NCBI RefSeq assembly: GCF_004343255.1
Contig: NZ_SMDD01000001.1
Location: 1,332,738-1,396,737, forward strand
Source of the DNA: Laceyella sacchari
GTDB lineage: Bacteria; Bacillota; Bacilli; Thermoactinomycetales; Thermoactinomycetaceae
DNA: 64,000 nucleotides
Direction: 5' to 3'
This document shows positions 8,035-17,533 of this stretch, in pieces. The stretch's first letter is position 1. Every line of letters begins with the position of its first letter. The notes beneath the pieces are model-generated. The model made no database searches. It was not told where the DNA came from and worked only from the letters and a program-made list of their open reading frames with translations. The position numbers were made by a program, and so were the translations under genes.

Positions 8035-9117
8035 ATGGAAAATCGCCTCAGATTGCGTGAATTGGGTATCAAGATCGGCGATTTGACACTGGTGAATTAA
8101 ACGGCTTGACTGACGTGCCCGGGGTAAAAGTCGGCCACCACACCTTGTCCTATGATTTGGAGGCAGGAAAAGCAGTAAGAACGGGAGTGACAGCGATCTT
8201 GCCGCATGGCGGCAATCTGTTTCAAGAAAAAGTGCTGGGAAGTGTGCACGTGATCAACGGCTTCGGAAAAACGGTTGGTTCCATTCAACTCCAAGAGCTA
8301 GGTACCATCGAAAGTCCCATCATGCTAACGAACACCTTGTCCGTTCCCGCCGTAACCGAAGGAACCCTTCGCTACCTTCTCGACCAAAACAGCGACATTG
8401 GTGAATCGACCGGAACCGTCAATGTACTAGTGGGTGAATGTAATGACGGGTACCTTAACGATATTCGAGGATTGCACGTCAGACCGGAGCACGCTTATCA
8501 AGCGATTCAATCAGCGACGACAGAAGCAGTGGCAGAAGGTTGCGTGGGTGCCGGAACAGGCATGTCCTGTATGGGCTACAAAGGCGGGATCGGCACCAGT
8601 TCCAGGGTAGCCCTATTCGCTAAACATATCTATACGGTCGGTGCTTTGGTTGTCAGCAATTTCGGTGAAGAACGCGATCTGCTACTGCTTGGGCGTGGCC
8701 GGACAACAGTGGCATCACACACACACCCTCCCACTCAAACACCTGACGGGTCCATCATGATCGTTATCGCCACTGATGCGCCTGTCAATGAGCGACAACT
8801 GCACCGCATGGCCAAAAGAGCCACCTTTGGCTTGGCACGCACCGGGTCATACGCCGCTCATGGAAGCGGAGACATCGTCATCGCTTTTTCTACCGCCCAT
8901 CGCATCCCCCATTATCCAGACGGGCTAACCCGTTCGTGTACTTACCTTGTTGAGGACGGGGAAGCCCATTTCCCGTTTGTTTGAAATGACCGTGGAAGCG
9001 GTGGAAGAAGCGATTTGGAATTCACTGTGTAAAGCAACCACCACAACCGGCAACCACGGCAGAATAAAACGGGCGATCGAATACGACTTGTTCCTGTCCA
9101 ATCTTGCCCATCCGTAA
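8035..9117 (+). pseudogene. P1 (DmpA)-family aminopeptidase gene broken by two frame changes
   Basis: A good ribosome site (AGGGGGG) precedes ATG 8035, giving MENRLRLRELGIKIGDL. The homologous continuation TGELNGLTDVPGVKVGH then appears one frame back, as if one base were lost near 8085-8090. The body is intact to about 8957 and includes the self-cleavage site PDGSIMIVIATDAPV (Gly-Ser nucleophile) and the family block ECNDGYLNDIRGLHV. At the GGGG run 8958-8961 one extra G moves the true C-terminus (KPISRLFEMTVEAVEEAI, to TAA at 9117) into the starting frame. The two changes cancel. Family members are Ntn-type L-aminopeptidase/D-esterases. Real decay and sequencing error are both possible. Confidence 0.82.
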
Positions 9118-9131
9118 CCATTAGGCACCAC

Positions 9132-9184
9132 AAAAAAGACGAGACGATTTCACCCCAGCTCACCTGAGGCAAAACCGTCTCGTC
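9132..9184 (-). terminator. Terminator of pyruvate carboxylase gene
   Basis: GACGAGACG (9138-9146) pairs with CGTCTCGTC (9176-9184). On the minus strand the stem is followed by TTTTTT. It lies just after the pyc stop. Confidence 0.85.
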
Positions 9185-9207
9185 AGTCCTTCCTATCGCT
9201 TGATCTC

Positions 9208-12200
9208 TCAACCCAATTCTAACAACAGATCGCCCGCTTCAATGGTTTGTCCATCCTTCACATAAATGGCTTTCACTTCACCGTCAAACGGAGCTTGCAC
9301 CGTCGTCTCCATCTTCATCGCTTCCGTGACGACGAGATATTCTCCTTTTTTCACTTTATCTCCCGGCTCCACCAACACTTTCAACACTTTGCCAGGCATG
9401 GTCGCGCCGATTTCCCCTGGCACATCAGGATCCGCTTTGCGGTGGGCATGGGCGTCTTCTTGCACTGACAAGTCACGCACAGTCACTTCCCGCGGTTGGC
9501 CGTTTAATTCGTAGTAGATGGTTCGCGTTCCATCGGAATGCAACGAACCTACATTGATCAGTTTCACAATCAAGGTTTTGCCCTGTTCAATGTCCACCTT
9601 GATTTCCTCACCCAAACGCAGGCCGTAGAAGAAAGTGGGCGTGTCCAAAACCGAGAGGTCGCCAAATTCACTCACTTTCTTCTCCCGATCGAGGAATACT
9701 TTCGGATACATGATGTAGCTCAGCAAATCATATTCTGTAACCGGCCGTCCGATCTTTTCTTCAAGTTCCGTACGCACCTTGGCGAAGTCCACTGGTTCCA
9801 GTCGTTCCCCCGCACGGCAAGTGAAATGTTCCCGACCTTTCAAGATCAGCTTTTGCAAAGTCTTTGGGAATCCCCCCGGCGGCTGTCCAAGATACCCTTG
9901 GAAAAATTGGACCACCGACTCTGGAAAGTCCAACCGCTCCCCTTTTTCATACACATCTTGTTCCGTCAAGTTGTTTTGCACCATGAACAAAGCCATATCT
10001 CCCACAACTTTGGAGGAAGGAGTCACCTTCACGATATCGCCGAACATCCGGTTGACCGTCGCATAGGTTTGTTTTACTTCCTCCCAGCGGTCGCCCAACC
10101 CGACGGCAATTGCCTGCTGATGCAAGTTGGAGTATTGCCCGCCAGGCATTTCATGCTCGTACACCTCTGAGCTGGGAGCCTTGATCCCACTTTCAAAGCC
10201 AGCATAATACGGGCGCACATCTTCCCAGTAATCGGACAGCTTCTGCAAGCTGGCCAGGTCCAAACCAGTTTCCCGCTCCTGCCCCGCAAGCGAAGCCACC
10301 AATCCGTTCAGACTGGGCTGGGACGTCAGCCCCGCCATGGAGCTAAGTGCAGCGTCAACAATATCGACACCCGCCTCATATGCTTTAATCAAGGTGGCCA
10401 TTTGGTTGCCGCTCGTATCATGAGTATGCAGATGAATGGGCAGACCCACTTCTTCTTTCAATGCCGTAATCAATTTGTACGCCGCAAAAGGCTTCAGCAA
10501 ACCAGCCATATCCTTGATGGCGATCATGTGGGCACCGGCTTTCTCCAGCTCCTTAGCCAAATTCACATAATACGTCAGCGAATATTTGTCGCGGTTTGGA
10601 TCTAAGATATCCCCTGTGTAACAGATTGTCGCCTCGGCAATTTTGCCAGCTTCACGCACCGCATCAATAGCCACCCGCATCCCTTCCAACCAGTTGAGGC
10701 TGTCAAAGATACGGAACACGTCGATCCCAGACTTGGCGGCTACTTTAACAAATTCTTGGATGACATTGTCGGGGTAATTCGTATAGCCCACCGCGTTGGC
10801 TCCACGGAACAACATTTGGAACAGGATGTTGGGAATCCGCTCACGCAATATGTGCAATCTTTCCCAAGGATCTTCATTTAGAAAACGCATGCTGGTGTCA
10901 AAGGTGGCCCCGCCCCACATTTCCAAAGAAAACAAATCTGCCCCCAACTTTCCGGTAGCTTCGGCAATGGCTAACAAATCATGGGTTCGCACGCGTGTGG
11001 CAAACAAAGATTGATGCGCGTCCCGGAAAGTCGTATCCGTCACCAACAACCGTTTGCTGGACTTCACCCATTCCAGCAGCCCATCCACGCCTTTTTCCTG
11101 CAAAATCTGCTTCGTACCCGCGGGGTATGGCTGATCGACAGAAGTCGCCGGTATGCGTGGTGTAGCAAAGGTTGGCTTTTTCCCGTTCGGCAACCCAGGA
11201 TGACCATTGACGATCGTCTGACCGATATAAGTCAACAACTTGGTACCACGGTCTTTCCGTTTGGGAAACACAAACAATTCTGGCGTGGTATCAATAAATG
11301 ACGTATTGTATTCGCCGCTCAAGAAGTTCGGATGCTGAACCACATTTTCCAAAAACGGAATATTCGTTTTCACACCCCGGATTCTAAACTCCTTCAGGGT
11401 TCTCAGCATTTTCTTCGCTGCTTGCTCATAAGTCATCGCCCAAGAAGACACCTTCACCAACAACGAATCGTAATGCGGAGTGATCACCGCGCCAGGATAA
11501 GCGTTACCCGAGTCCAATCGAATTCCAAATCCCCCGCCCGACCGGTACGCGAGCAACCGTCCAGCTTCCGGAAGAAAGTTTCTCGCCGGATCTTCCGTTG
11601 TCACACGACATTGGATAGCAAAGCCACGGGTGGTGATGGAATCTTGCCCCTGTATACCGATCTCAGGATCGCTCAATGCATACCCTTCGGCAATCCGGAT
11701 TTGCGATTGCACGATGTCAACACCTGTAATCATCTCAGTAATCGTATGCTCCACCTGCACACGGGGATTCACCTCGATGAAGTAAAAACGGTGATCGGGG
11801 GTGACCAGGAATTCAACCGTTCCTGCATTGCAATAACCAGCGGTTCGCATGAGCCGCAATGCCACTTCACAAATCTCGTTTCTCAGCTTTGGCGGCAAGG
11901 AAACACTAGGAGCGACTTCCACCACCTTTTGATGACGACGTTGAATCGAGCAATCCCGCTCAAACAGATGAACGGCATTTCCGTATCGGTCAGCCAAGAT
12001 TTGCACTTCAACATGTTTAGGCTGCTCCAAGTATTTTTCAATGTAGACATCCATGTTACCAAAAGCCGACTTCGCTTCAGACCGAGCTCTCTCAAAAGCT
12101 TCTTCCAGCTCTTCACTGGTGCGAACGACGCGCATACCGCGCCCGCCGCCACCCGCCGCGGCCTTCAGGATGATGGGAAATCCATGCTGTTCCGCAAATT

Positions 12201-12654
12201 CGCGTGCTTCATCCAATGATTGAATAGGTTCAGGTGTACCCGGAATGACGGGGATGCCTGCTTGAATAGCCATCGCCCGGGCATCTACCTTATCCCCAAA
12301 CATTTGGATGTGTTCAGGCGACGGCCCGATAAACACAATGCCTTCCTCAGCACATCTCTTTGAAAAGTCAGCATTTTCCGCTAAAAATCCATATCCAGGA
12401 TGAATCGCATCCACATGATGGCGTTTGGCCACTTCTAAGATCCCTTCAATATCGAGATAAGCCTCGATCGGCCCCTTGCCTTCCCCAATCAGGTAAGCCT
12501 CATCCGCTTTGAAACGGTGGAGCGACACTTTGTCCTGTTCAGTGTAGACAGCGACCGTGCGAATCCCCAACTCTGTACACGCACGAAAAATGCGGATAGC
12601 GATCTCTCCCCGATTGGCTACCAACACTTTTTTGAAAGGTTTTACCACGCTCAT
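9208..12654 (-). CDS. pyc: Pyruvate carboxylase
   Basis: 1148 residues from ATG 12654 (AGGAGG 9 bases upstream), the same size as the Bacillus enzyme. Order of domains: biotin carboxylase with ATP-grasp (about 1-460; KVLVANRGEIAIRIFRA, glycine loop AAAGGGGRGMR), carboxyltransferase TIM barrel (about 530-800; TDTTFRDAHQSLFATRVRT, metal-binding HLHTHDTSGN), PYC/OADA domain, and C-terminal biotinyl domain with the biotinylated lysine in TEAMKMETTVQ. It carboxylates pyruvate to oxaloacetate with bicarbonate and ATP and refills the TCA cycle. A GTGATCCG/CGGATCAC hairpin lies in the leader. Confidence 0.98.
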   Translation of the reverse strand: MSVVKPFKKVLVANRGEIAIRIFRACTELGIRTVAVYTEQDKVSLHRFKADEAYLIGEGKGPIEAYLDIEGILEVAKRHHVDAIHPGYGFLAENADFSKRCAEEGIVFIGPSPEHIQMFGDKVDARAMAIQAGIPVIPGTPEPIQSLDEAREFAEQHGFPIILKAAAGGGGRGMRVVRTSEELEEAFERARSEAKSAFGNMDVYIEKYLEQPKHVEVQILADRYGNAVHLFERDCSIQRRHQKVVEVAPSVSLPPKLRNEICEVALRLMRTAGYCNAGTVEFLVTPDHRFYFIEVNPRVQVEHTITEMITGVDIVQSQIRIAEGYALSDPEIGIQGQDSITTRGFAIQCRVTTEDPARNFLPEAGRLLAYRSGGGFGIRLDSGNAYPGAVITPHYDSLLVKVSSWAMTYEQAAKKMLRTLKEFRIRGVKTNIPFLENVVQHPNFLSGEYNTSFIDTTPELFVFPKRKDRGTKLLTYIGQTIVNGHPGLPNGKKPTFATPRIPATSVDQPYPAGTKQILQEKGVDGLLEWVKSSKRLLVTDTTFRDAHQSLFATRVRTHDLLAIAEATGKLGADLFSLEMWGGATFDTSMRFLNEDPWERLHILRERIPNILFQMLFRGANAVGYTNYPDNVIQEFVKVAAKSGIDVFRIFDSLNWLEGMRVAIDAVREAGKIAEATICYTGDILDPNRDKYSLTYYVNLAKELEKAGAHMIAIKDMAGLLKPFAAYKLITALKEEVGLPIHLHTHDTSGNQMATLIKAYEAGVDIVDAALSSMAGLTSQPSLNGLVASLAGQERETGLDLASLQKLSDYWEDVRPYYAGFESGIKAPSSEVYEHEMPGGQYSNLHQQAIAVGLGDRWEEVKQTYATVNRMFGDIVKVTPSSKVVGDMALFMVQNNLTEQDVYEKGERLDFPESVVQFFQGYLGQPPGGFPKTLQKLILKGREHFTCRAGERLEPVDFAKVRTELEEKIGRPVTEYDLLSYIMYPKVFLDREKKVSEFGDLSVLDTPTFFYGLRLGEEIKVDIEQGKTLIVKLINVGSLHSDGTRTIYYELNGQPREVTVRDLSVQEDAHAHRKADPDVPGEIGATMPGKVLKVLVEPGDKVKKGEYLVVTEAMKMETTVQAPFDGEVKAIYVKDGQTIEAGDLLLELG

Positions 12655-13023
12655 GAACAAACGCCTCCTTTATAGGATGTGAAACACTTCTGGCAGGCAT
12701 CGGAACCAAACCGCTCCCCGACGCCCCCTTTCTTTTATCATACACTTAGCGGTGATCCGTTGGGCGGATCACTTCAAAAAACTTATGGATGAAACACGCC
12801 TCCTATCGCCTGGGGAAAGCAGTCAGAAGTAAATCTATCAAGTTGAATCTAATAATTATTATTCATATTAACATTATTATATCTGTAAATGAATATTTAT
12901 TCAGCGCAACGATTGATTTGTTTTTCACATTTTCGCCATAATGATATAAGTATAAATTCAAAAAACATAGATGAAAGGTTATCTTTCATGGATTAAAATA
13001 AAGTTTTGGCTGGAGGTGAAATT
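12655..13023. other. Divergent regulatory region between pyc and a membrane-protein gene
   Basis: No gene. It contains an 8-bp hairpin GTGATCCG/CGGATCAC (12752-12759 and 12765-12772) in the pyc leader, an AT-rich block with several TATAAT-like boxes (about 12840-12890), the dyad TGAATA/TATTCA (12890-12903), and a 7-bp dyad ATGAAAG/CTTTCAT (12971-12989) just before the plus-strand gene. Confidence 0.5.
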
Positions 13024-13791
13024 GTGAGCCTATTACATATCCGCTATAAACAGCTAAGTGAAAAATATAATGAGCTTGACCCCGCCAAACAGCAGCGTAT
13101 GAAGGCGAAATTGGTCAAGCAACTGAAACGCCAAAAGCGGATGGGCAACCTTTGGAACCAATTTTTAACACGCCTTCGCAAAGACGGATGGAAAATCGTC
13201 GCCGTCTTGCTCAGCATCGCCGCATTGGTCTGCCTCGCCTATGTTGGAGTCAAAGTATGGATGAACACCAAAGGCTTGCAGGCGGAAGAAAACGCCGCGA
13301 TCATCACCGGTATTGTGGCGCTTGTCACCGTGGCGATCACAGTCTACTCCAATCGCCGATCCCACATGCAAGGGCAACGCTCTTTTGTGCACAGCCGTAT
13401 CTATGACAAAAAAATGGAGGCCTACACAAAGATTGCCCAACTGCTTCACAATCTCAACATGGCGTATTTCGCATATGATTTTTCAGGCGAAGCGAAATAC
13501 GCGGAAAGAATTCGTTCCCTGTTTGCACAAGTGATCGGGGAAGTGGTTCCCCAATACTTGCTGTTTATCTCCAACGACGTGTTGGATTATCTCAATGATA
13601 TGGCGCATACCATGCCCAATCGCGACGAAGAGACGGAAGAGGAAATCGATGAGAAATACGAGCAGTTCCTGCTTTATTATTACGAACCGCTGATGGATGA
13701 GTTCCGAAAAGAACTTGGCACCGAATCGATCACAAAAGAGCTTCGGGAAATGGTGGAATTTCAATCATCGGAAAAGTTCCACCTCTTCTGA
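13024..13791 (+). CDS. Two-helix membrane protein with cytosolic helical domain, unknown function
   Basis: About 255 residues from GTG 13024, chosen because GGAGG ends 7 bases upstream. The first 60 residues are very basic (KQLKRQKRMGNLWNQFLTRL). Two membrane helices follow (IVAVLLSIAALVCLAYVGVK and NAAIITGIVALVTVAITVYS) with a short loop. The remaining 150 residues are a soluble helical region (FVHSRIYDKKMEAYTKIAQL ... YLNDMAHTM) with an acidic stretch EETEEEIDEKYEQF. The layout of two helices followed by a helical cytosolic domain is seen in DUF4760-type proteins, but I do not recognise the family. It stands alone. Confidence 0.75.
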   Translation: MSLLHIRYKQLSEKYNELDPAKQQRMKAKLVKQLKRQKRMGNLWNQFLTRLRKDGWKIVAVLLSIAALVCLAYVGVKVWMNTKGLQAEENAAIITGIVALVTVAITVYSNRRSHMQGQRSFVHSRIYDKKMEAYTKIAQLLHNLNMAYFAYDFSGEAKYAERIRSLFAQVIGEVVPQYLLFISNDVLDYLNDMAHTMPNRDEETEEEIDEKYEQFLLYYYEPLMDEFRKELGTESITKELREMVEFQSSEKFHLF

Positions 13792-13804
13792 TCACGAACG
13801 GTTT

Positions 13805-13830
13805 AAGCAAGGGAGCTGTCCCCCTTGCTT
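13805..13830. repeat. Hairpin between convergent genes, terminator-like
   Basis: AAGCAAGGG (13805-13813) and CCCTTGCTT (13822-13830) form a 9-bp stem between the convergent membrane-protein and aminotransferase genes. The U-tract is poor on both strands. Confidence 0.5.
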
Positions 13831-13862
13831 GGCCGCAATCGATGCCATAATAGAACGTCACT

Positions 13863-15056
13863 TCACCGCATCGGTTGCAACGGGTGCAACGCCTGTCTCT
13901 TCCGTTCCACAAATCGCGCCATCCGTCGAAAAGCTTCCCTTAACTCCTTGATCGATGTGGCATAAGAACAACGAATATGCCCCTTCCCCGTCTCCCCAAA
14001 AGCGCAACCGGGTACAACGGCCACTTCTTCTTCAGCCAGCAATGCCTCAGCAAATGCTTGTCCATCCATTCCCAAATCAGTGACGCGTGGAAAAACATAA
14101 AAGGCTCCGGCAGGCACATTGCAAGATAGTCCCATTTCCGCAAACGCGGACACCGCCAGTCGCCTTCGCTCGTCATATTGCCGCACCATCTCTTGGCATG
14201 GCCCCCCACCGTTTCGCAACGCTTCGACAGCCGCAATCTGACTGATCGTCGGAGCGCACAAGGCTGTGTATTGGTGGATCTTCAACATTTCTGACAACAG
14301 CAGTTCAGAAGCAGCCACGTATCCAACCCGCCAACCAGTCATCGCAAATGCTTTAGACAGGCCGCTAACCAAGATAACCCGGTCTTTGATGGAAGCAAAA
14401 GAAGCGATAGACACATGTTCTTTCTCATAGGTTAATTCGGCATAAATCTCATCGGAAATCACGATGAGATCCCGCTCTTCAATGAAACGAGCAATGGGCT
14501 CCCAATCTTCCCTGTCCATGATGGCGCCCGTTGGGTTATTGGGGTAGCAAAAAATCAAGGCTTTGGTATGAGGTGTAATCACTCGCTCCAGATCTTCCAC
14601 CGTCAGCTTAAATTCATGTTCCAGTGATGTTGGCACCGGCACGGGCACCCCTCCGCACAGTCGCACGATTGGACCGTAAGGCACATAGCTCGGCTCGACA
14701 ACCAGCACTTCATCCCCGGGATCGATCAGCATCCGCAACGCCAAGTCGATGCCTTCACTGGAGCCGTTGGTCACCAATATCTCATCATGCCGATATTCCA
14801 AAGCAAACCGCCTGAACAAATAAGAAGCAATTTCTTCAACCAACTCAGGCAAGCCCCGGTTAGATGTATAATGGGTCATCCCCAGCTCCAACGCTTCAAT
14901 CCCCGCTTTGTTTATGGACGGCGGCGTACTGAAATCAGGCTCTCCTACCCCCAGCGAGATTACGGAGGAATTTTGGCTGGCGATGTCAAAAAAACGCCTG
15001 ATGCCTGACGGCGGGATTTGTTTTACGATACGTGATACCTTGTCGTGGATAGACAT
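13863..15056 (-). CDS. Class I/II aminotransferase (PatA-like)
   Basis: About 397 residues from ATG 15056; the ribosome site is weak. It is a fold-type I PLP enzyme: substrate-arm ISLGVGEPDFSTPP, the NPTGA motif in YPNNPTGAIMDRE, PLP lysine in VSGLSKAFAMTGWRVGY, and the C-terminal arginine region HIRCSYATS. In Bacillales the closest class is PatA/AspB-like aminotransferases, which act on N-acetyl-diaminopimelate, aspartate or aromatic substrates. The exact amino donor cannot be read from sequence. No operon partner. Confidence 0.88.
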   Translation of the reverse strand: MSIHDKVSRIVKQIPPSGIRRFFDIASQNSSVISLGVGEPDFSTPPSINKAGIEALELGMTHYTSNRGLPELVEEIASYLFRRFALEYRHDEILVTNGSSEGIDLALRMLIDPGDEVLVVEPSYVPYGPIVRLCGGVPVPVPTSLEHEFKLTVEDLERVITPHTKALIFCYPNNPTGAIMDREDWEPIARFIEERDLIVISDEIYAELTYEKEHVSIASFASIKDRVILVSGLSKAFAMTGWRVGYVAASELLLSEMLKIHQYTALCAPTISQIAAVEALRNGGGPCQEMVRQYDERRRLAVSAFAEMGLSCNVPAGAFYVFPRVTDLGMDGQAFAEALLAEEEVAVVPGCAFGETGKGHIRCSYATSIKELREAFRRMARFVERKRQALHPLQPMR

Positions 15057-15297
15057 ATTTTTCACCAACTAATTCTACTCAAATATTCCTTTTTCATATG
15101 CTTTAATCAATTTTTCCACAATAGCTAATGTACAGATAAAATGCGTTATTACTGCATTATACCAAAGAATTTTATATAAAAGCCATAGAAAAGTGTCATT
15201 ATACAATTTAAAACATGCACTATGCATCAATTATATTTCTTCCCATCAACCAAACAGCAGGCTACTGCCTCTTCTTGGCCCATTTTACGATTTCCTC

Positions 15298-15328
15298 TTG
15301 AACCTTACGTTACGTCATGTTGTACATT
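15298..15328 (+). promoter_or_regulatory. MerR-type promoter/operator with 19-bp spacer
   Basis: -35 TTGAAC (15298-15303) and -10 TACATT (15323-15328) are 19 bases apart, the over-long spacing that MerR-family activators untwist. The spacer holds a dyad: AACCTTACGT (15301-15310) and ACGTCATGTT (15312-15321), 8 of 10 positions symmetric. It lies 32 bases before the MerR start, so the gene is probably autoregulated. Confidence 0.8.
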
Positions 15329-15359
15329 CAAATCAGTCACTCGAAAGGAGACTACCCCA

Positions 15360-15728
15360 GTGGCAATACAAGTTTGGAAAGTGGGAGAGTTGGCCAAACA
15401 AACAGGCATCACCGTGCGCACGTTGCGGTACTATGATCAGTTAGGTCCGTTGAAGCCCACTGAATACACCGAAACAGGACACCGTCTTTACACTTATCAA
15501 GATTTGCTCCGGTTGCAACAAATTTTATCGCTGCGGCAACTCGGCTTTTCATTGGAGGAAATTAAACAAATCCTTGCAAGCGGAAAGCTTATTCCACTAA
15601 AGCTGGTTCGTATGCATCGAGAACGAGTAGAAGAGCAAATTCGGACCCAACAGGAGCTTTATCAACAACTGGCCAATTTGGAACGTGCCCTTACGAGTCG
15701 ACAAGAAAATGACAGAAAAGCACTTTAA
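15360..15728 (+). CDS. MerR-family regulator, DNA-binding and dimer part (Mta/TipA-like)
   Basis: 122 residues from GTG 15360 with AAAGGAG 9 bases upstream. WKVGELAKQTGITVRTLRYY is the MerR helix-turn-helix, followed by the wing (EYTETGHRLYTYQDLLRLQQ) and a long dimerisation helix ending at TAA 15726. In Mta and TipAL the same chain goes on into a drug-binding TipAS domain. Here that domain is in another frame and begins inside the end of this gene. The protein alone could bind DNA but would lack an inducer domain. Confidence 0.88.
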   Translation: MAIQVWKVGELAKQTGITVRTLRYYDQLGPLKPTEYTETGHRLYTYQDLLRLQQILSLRQLGFSLEEIKQILASGKLIPLKLVRMHRERVEEQIRTQQELYQQLANLERALTSRQENDRKAL

Positions 15729-16056
15729 TGAAGAGCAGATGGAATATCTGAAAAAAAGAAGAGAAATGTTTGGCGAAGAAACAATTCAATCCGTTGAGAA
15801 GGAATGGCCAGAATTGATTGCCAAAGTGCGGGTAGAGATGGACAAAGGAACGCCTCCGACTGACCCAACTGTTCTGGCGTTGGCAAAACGTTGGCATGAG
15901 TTAGTCCAAATGTTCACAGGTGGAAATAAAGAAATTTTCCAATCGCTTCAAAAGCAATATCAAAATCCCGAAGTGGCCACTCAAACTTGCGGTGATCCAG
16001 AGTGCTTCCGATATATTGGCGAAGCGATAAACCATCTGGGATTAAAATGGTATTAA
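15709..16056 (+). CDS. TipAS antibiotic-recognition domain protein
   Basis: About 115 residues from ATG 15709. EEQMEYLKKRREMFGEETIQ, WPELIAKVRVEMDKGTPPTD, LAKRWHELVQMFTGGNKEIF and FRYIGEAINHLG are typical of the TipAS helical domain that binds thiopeptides and other drugs. It overlaps the MerR gene by 20 bases in the +1 frame, and only a weak ribosome site lies before the ATG. Either a one-base change split an Mta/TipAL-type gene, or the two parts are now translationally coupled separate chains; TipAL itself makes free TipAS from an internal start. Confidence 0.82.
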   Translation: MTEKHFNEEQMEYLKKRREMFGEETIQSVEKEWPELIAKVRVEMDKGTPPTDPTVLALAKRWHELVQMFTGGNKEIFQSLQKQYQNPEVATQTCGDPECFRYIGEAINHLGLKWY

Positions 16057-16065
16057 AATGACAAT

Positions 16066-16099
16066 CGACCTCCTCTGATTGATTCAGGGAGGTTTTTCT
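16066..16099 (+). terminator. Terminator of the MerR/TipAS unit
   Basis: ACCTCCTCTGA and TTCAGGGAGGT pair around a short loop, followed by TTTTCTTT. Confidence 0.8.
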
Positions 16100-16154
16100 T
16101 TGGAAAGGTATTCACTCGACTCACCTTCATTATCCCAAATTCCCCTAAGCAAGC

Positions 16155-16190
16155 AAAAAGATCACCCCCCAGCATGTCCGGAGGATGATC
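16155..16190 (-). terminator. Terminator of the alcohol dehydrogenase gene
   Basis: On the minus strand GATCATCCTCC pairs with GGGGGGTGATC (two G-U pairs) and is followed by TTTTTG. It starts 12 bases after the stop. Confidence 0.75.
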
Positions 16191-16201
16191 CCTTTGCGTG
16201 G

Positions 16202-17365
16202 TCAGAGGCTCATTTTCAAAATTTCCAACACGTCTGCTTTCCCCACTGGGTAGGTGCGACCGACGGTGCCGTCCCCAGCGGCTTTTTCAGCCATCAATTC
16301 CAATTGGCTGTCATCGATGTTATAATCTGCCAATCGACTGGGAGCCCCAATGCTGTTCCAGTAAGACCGCAGGCGGTTAATACCCTCCTCCGCGATCTCA
16401 CGATCCGTTTTGCCCGTTGGATCCACTTGGAAGACGCGGATCGCCAACTGTTTCATTTTGGGCAATGCCTTATCTAAGTTATAACGAATCCAGTTGGGGA
16501 AAATAATGGCCAACCCGCCACCATGCGGGATGTCATAAACCGCCGACACCGCATGTTCAATGCCATGCGTACCCCAGTCGCCGGACATTCCTTGTGACAA
16601 TACACCATTTAAGGCCATGGTGCCGCAAAAGAGGATGGTTTCGCGTAGCTCGTAATTCTCCAAGTCCTCAACCAGCTTGCTTCCTTCTTCCATCACAGTG
16701 ATTAACAGCGACTCAACCATGCGTTCATTATATGGAACGTTGGGCGCCAGGCTGAAATAATGCTCCAACGCATGTGACATCATATCCACAATCCCATAGA
16801 CCGTTTGGTCGCGCGGTACCGAAAAGGTGTGGGTGGGGTCCAAGATAGAAAACCGTGGGAACACCAGCGGAGAGCCCCAACCCAACTTTTCTTTCGTTTC
16901 CCAATTGGTGATCACCGATCCACTGTTCATTTCCGAACCGGTCGCAGCCAACGTGAGCACTGTTCCAAATGGCAACGCCGCCGACGGCACTGCTTGTTTG
17001 GTGATGATTTCCCAAACGTCCCCGTCATATTTCGCTCCAACGGCAATGGCCTTGGTGGCATCAATTACACTTCCGCCCCCGACGGCCAACAAGAAATCAA
17101 TTTGTTCTTTTTTGCAGATTTCTACCCCTTTGTGCACCGTGGACAAGCGAGGATTTGGCTCGACACCTGGTAGCTCAAACACTTCCGCATTGATTTCCTT
17201 TAACAGATTGATCGTCTTGTCATAAATGCCATTTCGCTTGATGCTTCCTCCACCGTAAACCAGCAATACCTTGGTTCCATATTGTGGAACCTGTTCTTTT
17301 AAGGCTGGGAGTGTATCTTTACCGAAAATCAGCTTGGTCGGATTATGAAAAACGAAGTTTTGCAA
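16202..17365 (-). CDS. Iron-containing alcohol dehydrogenase (butanol dehydrogenase YugJ/BdhA type)
   Basis: 387 residues from TTG 17365, with GAGGTGG about 8 bases upstream. NAD(P)-binding [13 protein letters not shown], then metal-site region [20 protein letters not shown] and [20 protein letters not shown] with the conserved Asp/His ligands of group III (Fe/Zn) dehydrogenases. [17 protein letters not shown] is the usual N-terminus of the YugJ/BdhA class, which reduces butyraldehyde and other aldehydes with NADPH. It stands alone with its own terminator. Confidence 0.92.
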   Translation of the reverse strand: MQNFVFHNPTKLIFGKDTLPALKEQVPQYGTKVLLVYGGGSIKRNGIYDKTINLLKEINAEVFELPGVEPNPRLSTVHKGVEICKKEQIDFLLAVGGGSVIDATKAIAVGAKYDGDVWEIITKQAVPSAALPFGTVLTLAATGSEMNSGSVITNWETKEKLGWGSPLVFPRFSILDPTHTFSVPRDQTVYGIVDMMSHALEHYFSLAPNVPYNERMVESLLITVMEEGSKLVEDLENYELRETILFCGTMALNGVLSQGMSGDWGTHGIEHAVSAVYDIPHGGGLAIIFPNWIRYNLDKALPKMKQLAIRVFQVDPTGKTDREIAEEGINRLRSYWNSIGAPSRLADYNIDDSQLELMAEKAAGDGTVGRTYPVGKADVLEILKMSL

Positions 17366-17533
17366 GGTCCTGCCACCTCTTTTAGTAGATATTTATGTAC
17401 CTCTCATTAGTTATTATATCGAATGGTCAAGTTTTTATCGAATGTTTTGTTTGCAAAACAAACTTGTTTACTATATTCACAATAACAAAAAGGGAGCAAC
17501 CGCTTGATTCTCCCTTTAAATCACCCTAAGGCT

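Noticed and set aside
11332-12219. 295-codon plus-strand frame inside pyc
   Set aside because: Antisense to a highly conserved enzyme; Arg/His-rich translation with no recognisable domain.
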